Of a DNA stretch of 64,000 nt, positions 57,463 to 64,000 are shown piece after piece. The translations under genes were made by a program, and so were the position numbers. The DNA comes from Fagopyrum homotropicum. Lineage: Eukaryota > Streptophyta > Magnoliopsida > Caryophyllales > Polygonaceae. Numbering within the stretch: the stretch's first letter is position 1; each line of letters begins with the position of its first letter. Below the pieces are notes generated by a model. That model did no database searches, was not told the DNA's origin, and worked only from the letters and a program-made list of their open reading frames with translations. The stretch covers positions 122,149,235 through 122,213,234 of the forward strand of contig BSWB01000004.1 in assembly GCA_033239125.1 (NCBI GenBank), written 5' to 3'.

Positions 57463-58801
57463 GCTTCCACTTCTTTTACATTGTAAGTATTTTTCTCTAT
57501 CTTATGCTTGATTTTCACATTGGGGACAATGTGGATGTTAAGTATGGGGTGGGGGTACTTACAATATCTTTTACTTCATCTTAGCACTCTACGCACTTTA
57601 CACTACTTTTGATGATTTGGCTTGTAATAACTCTTACACTACTTGCTTTCCACTATGACATTTGCATTTGCATGATCTTTTTCAAAAATTATGACTCTTC
57701 AAAAACTTTTGTGCTTCTGGAAATGACCTCTATGATGAGAATTGTGATGTGGATAGGCAAAAAGATGACTTGGTTGTGTTGAGATTTTAATCATAGCATG
57801 AATGAGCTTACTTTTGTTACTTGAACACATGAATAAGTTATATGATTTAGATGTTTTGATAAGAGAATGAAATAATAGTCGAAGCTATATTGCAAGTTCT
57901 TTTACATCATATAAGAATGACTAAGGCAATTCACTTCTTTTCTCTTCTCATATCTTGATCATGCTAGCCCCTCAATGAAATATATGACCCAACTTTTACC
58001 ATCCGGGAATTAGGATATGTGATTGAAAAAAAGGCATGTTTGATGTGGGAGGGCCAATGAAAATGTGTTATGTGATTGAAAAAAAAAGGCAATTCACTTC
58101 TTTTCTCTTCTTTTCTCTTCTCATAAGTTTGGGGACGTTGAACATGAGGATGAGTAACTCGGCACCATTCACATAGCCGGGTGTTTGTGTCTTGCCAAAG
58201 TCCGATTGAATGACAAGTCCTAACGGGATATGGTATGTGCATCAAGGGTTTGAGGCATCTCGAAATTTGAGAAACGCCGATCTCCTAGGCTTCGGTTTTT
58301 GTGCACCTCTATCCATACTCTCAAAAAGTAAAGTATAAAGAAAGCAACGCTTTTACATGCAAAGCATGTGTGGTGAAGTAAAGTTCTTAAAGGTATTATG
58401 TTCTTCCTCTTTCCCGGATTAGAACCACAATTGCCTAAAAGAATTCCCTCCCTTAACACGTTTCTTAGACCTTATCTTTGATTAGAAGACCTTGAGACTT
58501 TTATGCATGTATTTAAGACTTCATATCTTAGACTTGTTTGATTTTAATTACCTCTACATCTTTATCATGTCCTTTATTTGTGTTTTTAAGAAAGAAAAGA
58601 GAGTTAGTCCATGTTATTGTTATCATTGATACATACTTTGCCTTCCTATGCCTTGAAACATCACTTTGAGGGTGATCCAATAAGAAGAAGCACTATCAAA
58701 AGAAAAGTTTTTGAGTTTTCATACATATATAATCCATGACATCTTGTATTCTAAATTTGAGTCTTGCTTAGGGACAAGCAAGGGGAAAGTATGGGGTATT
58801 T
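57463..58801 (+). other. 3' untranslated region of D
   Basis: Hairpin CACATT/AATGTG around GGGGAC (57516-57533), AAGTATGGGG (57540-57549), conserved block (about 58125-58320), hairpin CTTGCTT/AAGCAAG around AGGGAC (58763-58782), PPT AAGTATGGGG (58787-58796). A short local duplication of AAAAAGGCA and TTCACTTCTTTTCTCTTC lies at about 57930-58125. No gene. Confidence 0.75.
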
Positions 58802-60445
58802 TAATGACATGAATTATATACTATTATAATCATGCATATCGTAGAGGTTTACCTCGATTTACCTTGCATTTAAGGAGTACTTGTGTACCTTTTGTGTTCT
58901 ATTCAATAATATTTCAGAAATAGAGGTCTACACGAGTTTTGGTTGAATTATAGGTAAATGGAGTGGATTTGAAAGCAAAAATAGAGCAAGGAGCATCTAA
59001 GGTCATTAAGGAAGCTAAAGGAGTCTTAGAGGAGTCACAAAGAGCAAAGGAATTGCGTAAAAGAAGCACAAGGAAGAGAAATAAAACAAGCCAAAAGACG
59101 AGCACTTTCTGTTGAAGAAAATCGTGCCATTTACTATATAAATCGGATGATTTTTATCATTAAAAATCGAACGGTTTTATGTATAAATCAGCCAGCCAGA
59201 TTTACTTTGTTTTTCGGCCAAATAAAAAGACGACACAAAGCCCATCAACATTAGGCTCGAGAAGGGTTTTGCCAAACGGCCCACTAGCAAGAAACTATAG
59301 TTTGGAACCCTGGGAACGAAATTGAGGAGGCCGCAGCGGGAAATCTTTACACGTTAGTGAGAGATTGAAGATTCGGGGAGAAGGATTGAAGCACTTTTGC
59401 CGGGAAGTCAATCTTGATCATATTTGTGAGATTTCTGTATTCCATTGAAGTCTTTGTGGTTTTTGAACACGATATTGAGTAAATTGAGAGATATATTGAT
59501 TACATTTGAGATTGGTTTACAGATTTGAAGGTTATTGAGTTTTTATTCAAGATTCGGGTTTATTTGAATTATTTCACTCAATCTTTAATTTGATTTGATT
59601 TTGAAAATGGTTGGCTTAAACCATTGTGATTCTGGGGAGAATAGTTGATGATTGAGGCTTAGATGATGATAGACTGAACTCATTCAAACATTTGGACCCT
59701 GAGAGTTTAGATTTTAACTTTGCGACAAACAGGAAAATCGCCCTGTTCTTGAATAAATCGTCCGATTTATTTGTGGTAGGTCAATTTAATACCCTGTCGA
59801 GCTTTAATTGATTCATTCCTTAACCAAAGTTAACACTGGCCTAAATCCCAACCTTGATTAACCTTTTTAACCTCTAATTGAATGTATGAAGAGACTTCAA
59901 ACTTGATTCTACATTTAATAGATTAAGATTTCAAGATTTGGGTAATAGAGAGACTCAACATCCTTTATTAAGATTTTAAGTGTGCTTTCTATTCTTTATC
60001 TTAGAGAGTCATATCCTGAGGTTTTAGATAGTTAGTTTGAACATAATTCTTGTCTTTAGATCTTTCTATATTGCAGCCTCAACAACCCTTATAGAGAGAA
60101 CCTTTGGATGAGATAAATAGGTTTCGGAACTTCTCCGTACGATACTTACCTTTGAACATATAATCTTGGCAATATAAACTCTGTCCTTATATCACTTAGA
60201 AGTGTCTTGAATCGAAAGGTGAAATCGGATACTTGAATCCTTGGAATCATTTCCCCCTTTATTAATCACAAAAGCTTTTGCATTCTCGCTAGATAATTGA
60301 ATTTGAATTTACTCTCACCAAATCCCTGAGTTCGACTCTGGAATTCTTACCTTACTACAGCCGATCCGTACATTGCGGGTTCGCTTTGCTTTGAGTTCTA
60401 GATATAAATATTAAGACTTTGACGCACACACTTTTTGGGCGAACA
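58802..60445 (+). repeat. 3' LTR of D
   Basis: 1644 bp, the same length as the 5' LTR, with few differences. Its first bases are TAATGACATG, where the 5' LTR has TGATGACATG, so the terminal TG is mutated to TA. Confidence 0.92.
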
Positions 60446-60450
60446 GTGGA

Positions 60451-61546
60451 CCATGGGTGTGTTGGACTTACATTCAAGTTCAACAAAAGAAAGTACACAT
60501 TGGACTACACCCAGCTGCATGAGGCATTAGGGGTGACTATAGCTGCTTCCGACGACTAGTGGGAACCTATCCCGACACCTGATTTGATGGAGTTTTGGCA
60601 GGCCGCCACCAGGTCTGAGTTTCATGCAGGGGGTGAGTACTCCAACAAATTCACTCACCCCTGTTTGAGGCTCATCTCAAAGGTATTCATGAGTGTCTTT
60701 TGTGGACACAAGGAGGAGAATAAGCTTGCTCTTAAGGACCTTCCACTGCTATACGTCTGCCTCTCCACGAATGACTGGGTTCCGGATTGGCCATACCTCT
60801 TCCTTACCGCTTTGAAGCGGATTAGGAAGAATGAGCCACGTGATATTGTGGGAGGAGGGATCATCTCCTTGTTGGCTGCACAGGTGATGGATCTCTCTGC
60901 TTTAGAGGACGGATTAGAGGCCCCACTTTATACGGAGGGCATGTTGCGGAGGTGCAGGCTCCTCAGGAGAGACGGGGAACATCGTTTTTGGCTCTCTTTA
61001 GCAGATGGGAGTCACATCACCTACCTCCCCCGACGACTTCCATTGGGAGACGAGCTCTCCGATCTGTATGTACCAGCTGACCCAGTCCCTCCGAGACGGC
61101 CTCAAGTGGATATTGTTGGGAGATACGCAGCAGGCCCCAGCCGGGCCCCCACCACTGATAAGGAGATGTCGACGGCAGCACACGACAGTCAGACCATGGA
61201 GAGTCTGCCGGCTCAGATGGCAGCCTTGACTACACAGCACCAGGCATGGCAAACCGAGTACCAGCGGTCCATGCTTGAGCAGCAACAGGCGTGGCAGTCC
61301 ATCTTCGCCTCCTCCATGACCACTCACTTCGACCGCCGTCAAGATGCTTGGCAGATGGCTCATCAACAGCAGTTGGAGACTCAGCAGCTGGCTTGGCAAG
61401 CTAGCTTTGAGACTTCATTTAGAGAGAGGATGGAGGCTCAGGAGGGCCGTATCGACACGCTCCACCGCCAGCAGGAGCACTTCTTCCACCATTTTCCTTA
61501 CCTACCGGTGGAGGGTCCTGGTGGTCCATCCGGACCACCCCACTGA
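60451..61546 (+). pseudogene. ATHILA-type gene of B2, 3' part
   Basis: Frame resumed after D: VGLTFKFNKRKYTLDYTQLHEALG, TAG at about 60557, then an uninterrupted run with FCGHKEENKLALKDLPLLYVCL and DIVGGGIISLLAAQVMDLS, the counterpart of GGIVTHIARSFGVDFSACT in A1. The C-terminal third is unusual: an Ala/Gln/Trp-rich repeat with recurring QAWQ units (about 61230-61440), probably a helical or coiled-coil segment, then a Pro/Gly end. It is the most divergent ATHILA protein here, matching B's divergent cis motifs. Confidence 0.83.
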
Positions 61547-62182
61547 GAGGTACATTTCTCTTCCTTTCTCCCACATTTATCTTTGCCTCATTTCCACTTT
61601 GAGGACAAAGTGTACTTCAAGTATGGGGGGAGGATATTATCATTGCTTGTACAGTTCATTTGAGTTTTTTATTTGTTTTGTTTTGCATTCAGATTGAAAT
61701 TCACAAAAAAAAAGCCAAAGAAAATGAAAAGAGGAATAAAAAAATCCTTGGATAAACCGAAAACCCGAAAGGGCGGTTTAGGCAAAAAGAAGGTAGTCCG
61801 ACCAACCTTAGGTTGGTGCAAAATTGAACTTGAGGGATGTGAGCTAAAGTGAGATCATCAAAAGAAGAAGAGTGGGAAGGTGAAAACCCGAAAGGGCACC
61901 TTGGCAAAATGAGCGACACCGAGTGTAGGATTCCCTTTTGGCGTTTGACGACATAAGAAGGGGAGTCATAAGGAGGTTGTCCGGGTAGGCCACTTTTGTA
62001 GCAATAAGGATGGTAGTTTCTCCCTTTTTCTCACATTTCCTCTCTTTTCCTTCTTTCTTTCTTGGCTTTTCTCTTGTTTACATTGTCTTTTCTTGCTTAC
62101 CCATGCTTCCTGAGGCCTTTGACTCTAGTTGTTGTCATTTGTTTTACTCGGGACGAGTAAAAGGTCTAAGTATGGGGGAGTT
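61547..62182 (+). other. Structured 3' untranslated region of B2
   Basis: Hairpin CACTTT/AAAGTG around GAGGAC (61595-61612) then AAGTATGGGG (61619-61628). Two tandem hairpins share the core AAAACCCGAAAGGG inside different perfect stems (61753-61780 and 61877-61902), with ACCAACC/GGTTGGT between them (about 61800-61816). Hairpin TTTTACTC/GAGTAAAA around GGGAC (62142-62162), PPT AAGTATGGGG (62168-62177). No gene. Confidence 0.75.
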
Positions 62183-62592
62183 TGATAGGTGATGGAATCA
62201 CTATCATTTAGGATAGTTTTTAGAGTCTTTTGATTGCATTTGTGTCGGTTTATTCTACTAACTCCTTGGTCCAGAAGAAGAAGACTAAAAGAAGCTAAGG
62301 AAGGAGTTATAAACACTTAGGAGTGAAGATCGATCATGAAGCAAAACTTCTGTTGCCTCACCGCCCCTGCGGAGCCTTGCCACCGCCCCTGCGGGTGACG
62401 CCTTACACCGGAACGCTCCCTGCGCCTTCACCAGCGCCGGCCATGAAGTGTGTCACCGCCCCTGCGCCACTCCTTGGCACCCCTGCGGTGACCTGCCCTG
62501 AAGAGACGAAGACCAGCTCCCCGGCACCTCCCACTACGCCCCTGCCTGCACCTCAACCTAAGAGTTGGAAGACGAAGAGGATGTGTCACCAC
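62183..62592 (+). repeat. 3' LTR of B2, left part
   Basis: Matches 31352-31760 and contains B motifs at 62361-62490; interrupted by A2. Confidence 0.88.
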
Positions 62593-64000
62593 TGTTAGCA
62601 TGAAATATTGTGATATTTTAGGCACGTTTTCTAAACGTATTTGATTTATATTGATAGTCTTTGATTGAACTTTGTGCATATGTGAGCTAGTATTACCTAT
62701 ATTGTCGATATGGATGTCTACACTAGTTCTATGTTGATTATAGGTGATTTGGAGCTATTTCCGAACGGAATCGAACAAAGGAGAGTTGAGTTGATATGTC
62801 CATGGATTGAGGACATTCTTTGGAAGCAAATTGGAGTTTTAGCTTGAGGAATGCACGAGTTTAGGGAAGAATCACGTTCTTGCCCTAAACCACGCCCTAA
62901 AATACGGCCGTATCACGTTCCACGTTCAATTCCACGACCGTGGATTTGGAGTCAGAAATTCATGTTCATTCCAGAGGATTACACGGCCGTGGAACATATG
63001 GTGCAAACCGTATTTGTTTCCACGCTCTAAATTACGGTCGTGGAACACTTCCACGACCGTGATCTTGGCAAATCTTTTCGCCACACTTTGAATCCACGAT
63101 CTTTTAAAGATTGGGCCGGGCCAACATTTTGCCCTGCACTATAAAAAGACGGACGAAGCAAGAATCCGACACCTTGGCTTACCCCCGCTTACCCTCATTC
63201 ATCACCGCTTAGACACGCTTACACTTCACTTAGCCTTGGTTGGAAGCATTGACATCTCTTTGGGAGGAGATCGAAGTTCGTGTTCGGCAATTCCTCTAAT
63301 CTCGCACTTTTGGTGGAGATTACTGTTGAGATCTCCGGATTGACGGAAGATCGAAGTTCTTGGAAGATTTTGCAAGAAGATCTCTCTTCTTGTTTAGGTT
63401 TGATTTGGAAAACGGATTGACATCCCGTTTTCTCTTCTTTCCTAAGGTGGTGATTGTTTGTTTTACTTTGAATCTTTTGACATTGCTTGTTCTCTTTGTG
63501 ACTTTGAGATTGAATTGAAGATTATTGAAAGTTCTTGAAAGTTTTCATCTTTTTATCTTTTAATTCTTGAATTGATATCAACATGACTGTTATTGGCTAA
63601 AAACCCTTAACGATTCTAAGGTGAAGGGTTGATAGTTGTGGCTTAGATGATGATAGATCGATCGCAAACAGATTAGACCCTGAGAGTTAGAGAGACTCGT
63701 CGACAACCCTAAATTACGGTCTGTTCTTGAGTCCACGGCCGTGGAATCTCAAGAACTAACCGTGATTTCCCTTAAAGTCTACGAACCTGCTTTTACTTTA
63801 ATCTAAAGTTAAAGATTTGCTTTAGCTTAGTTTAGACTTGTCTTTTCTAGGTGGTAGTGAAGCCTCAACAACCTCTACCTCGATTGTGAGTGTCACAACC
63901 TCAATCGGTTAAATTAGTCTTGATCCTTGGATTACAAGTTTGGGTATTTGACACTAATTCTCATCTTTAGAATCTTTCTATATTGAGCCTCAACAACATG
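62593..64000 (+). repeat. A-family LTR, A2 (cut by the window edge)
   Basis: Starts TGTTAGCATG and matches the A1 LTR for about 1.4 kb. It is inserted in the B2 3' LTR. It could be a 5' LTR of a full element or a solo LTR. TATAAAAA at 63140-63147. The motif ATACGGCCGTAT at about 62900 is intact here but decayed in A1. A block at 63181-63230 differs from A1 (5275-5325). Confidence 0.88.

Larger units (their letters stand above)
35283..60445 (+). mobile_element. Athila-type element D (near complete; interrupted by C2)
   Basis: Two 1644-bp LTRs (35283-36926 and 58802-60445), TSD GTGGA (35278-35282 and 60446-60450). It has the tRNA-Asp PBS, gag, PR, RT, RNase H and INT in one damaged frame set, hairpin H1, a motif spacer, the ATHILA gene (split by C2 at 44150/56347), hairpin/PPT modules and the conserved 3' UTR block. 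It is the most complete Athila in the window and the likely model for the autonomous form. The signature palindrome is AAATCGTCCGATTT. Confidence 0.93.
31352..62592 (+). mobile_element. Non-autonomous Athila-type element B2 (gag + ATHILA gene; interrupted)
   Basis: B2 has a 5' LTR (31352-32877), a PBS, gag, the post-pol hairpin, a motif-rich spacer, an ATHILA gene split by D, structured 3' UTR hairpins, a PPT and the start of the 3' LTR (62183-62592), which is itself cut by A2. No PR, RT, RNase H or INT is present: gag passes directly to the post-pol hairpin. Host DNA to be joined: 31352-35282 with 60451-62592. Confidence 0.88.

Overview
This window is plant repeat DNA. I see no cellular gene, rRNA or tRNA gene. 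It is a deep nest of Ty3/Gypsy LTR retrotransposons, mostly Athila-type. The evidence is an Athila-style primer-binding site complementary to the 3' end of tRNA-Asp, gag-PR-RT-RNase H-INT without a chromodomain, and an extra ATHILA-type (ORF-1/env-like) gene after pol. One Tekay/Del-like chromovirus (initiator-Met PBS, two CCHC knuckles, INT C-terminal chromovirus tail) lies on the minus strand. The host is a flowering plant with a large repeat-rich genome, probably a eudicot; the sequence does not let me name a species.

Layout, oldest layer first. A minus-strand chromovirus scrap (6451-7037) hosts A1 (1-6450, 3' half only) and B1 (from 7038). B1's 5' LTR is split by C1 (8079-25621, TSD ATAAA). 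C1 is split by the complete Tekay-like element (11451-22564, TSD TTATG). B1 runs on to 30767, where a minus-strand LTR fragment of the D family (30768-31351) interrupts it. B2 (from 31352) sits in that fragment. B2's ATHILA gene is split by D (35283-60445, TSD GTGGA), whose ATHILA gene is split in turn by C2 (44151-56341, TSD GTATA). B2's 3' LTR is cut at 62593 by another A-family LTR (A2). The deepest stack has six layers: chromovirus scrap, B1, D-prime, B2, D, C2.

Most elements are broken or non-autonomous. D is the only near-complete Athila here and has frameshifts and stops. C2 has gag-PR fused in frame to INT with RT/RNase H cleanly missing. B2 has only gag plus the ATHILA gene. C1 has only an integrase-derived relic ORF. 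The single intact long Athila reading frame is the 520-codon ATHILA gene of A1.

The most interesting signal is cis-acting. Each Athila family carries its own short palindrome, scattered in clusters at equivalent places: LTR U3, LTR R/U5, the pol linkers, just after INT, and just before the ATHILA start codon. The cores are CCACGGCCGTGG (A), CCGCCCCTGCGG (B), CCTCGACCGAGG (C) and AAATCGTCCGATTT (D). A, C and D share the centre CGNCCG and differ in the flanks, as expected if a sequence-specific binding protein has diverged together with its sites. I propose, as inference only, that this is a family-specific recognition system comparable in logic to VANC and its motifs in VANDAL DNA transposons, with the ATHILA-domain protein of unknown function as one candidate binder. 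Independently, several short hairpins are conserved across families with compensatory stem changes: after pol, after the ATHILA gene, before the polypurine tract, and as tandem GAAA-loop hairpins in B2. The decamer AAGTATGGGG recurs at the 3' PPT, after the ATHILA gene and inside INT.
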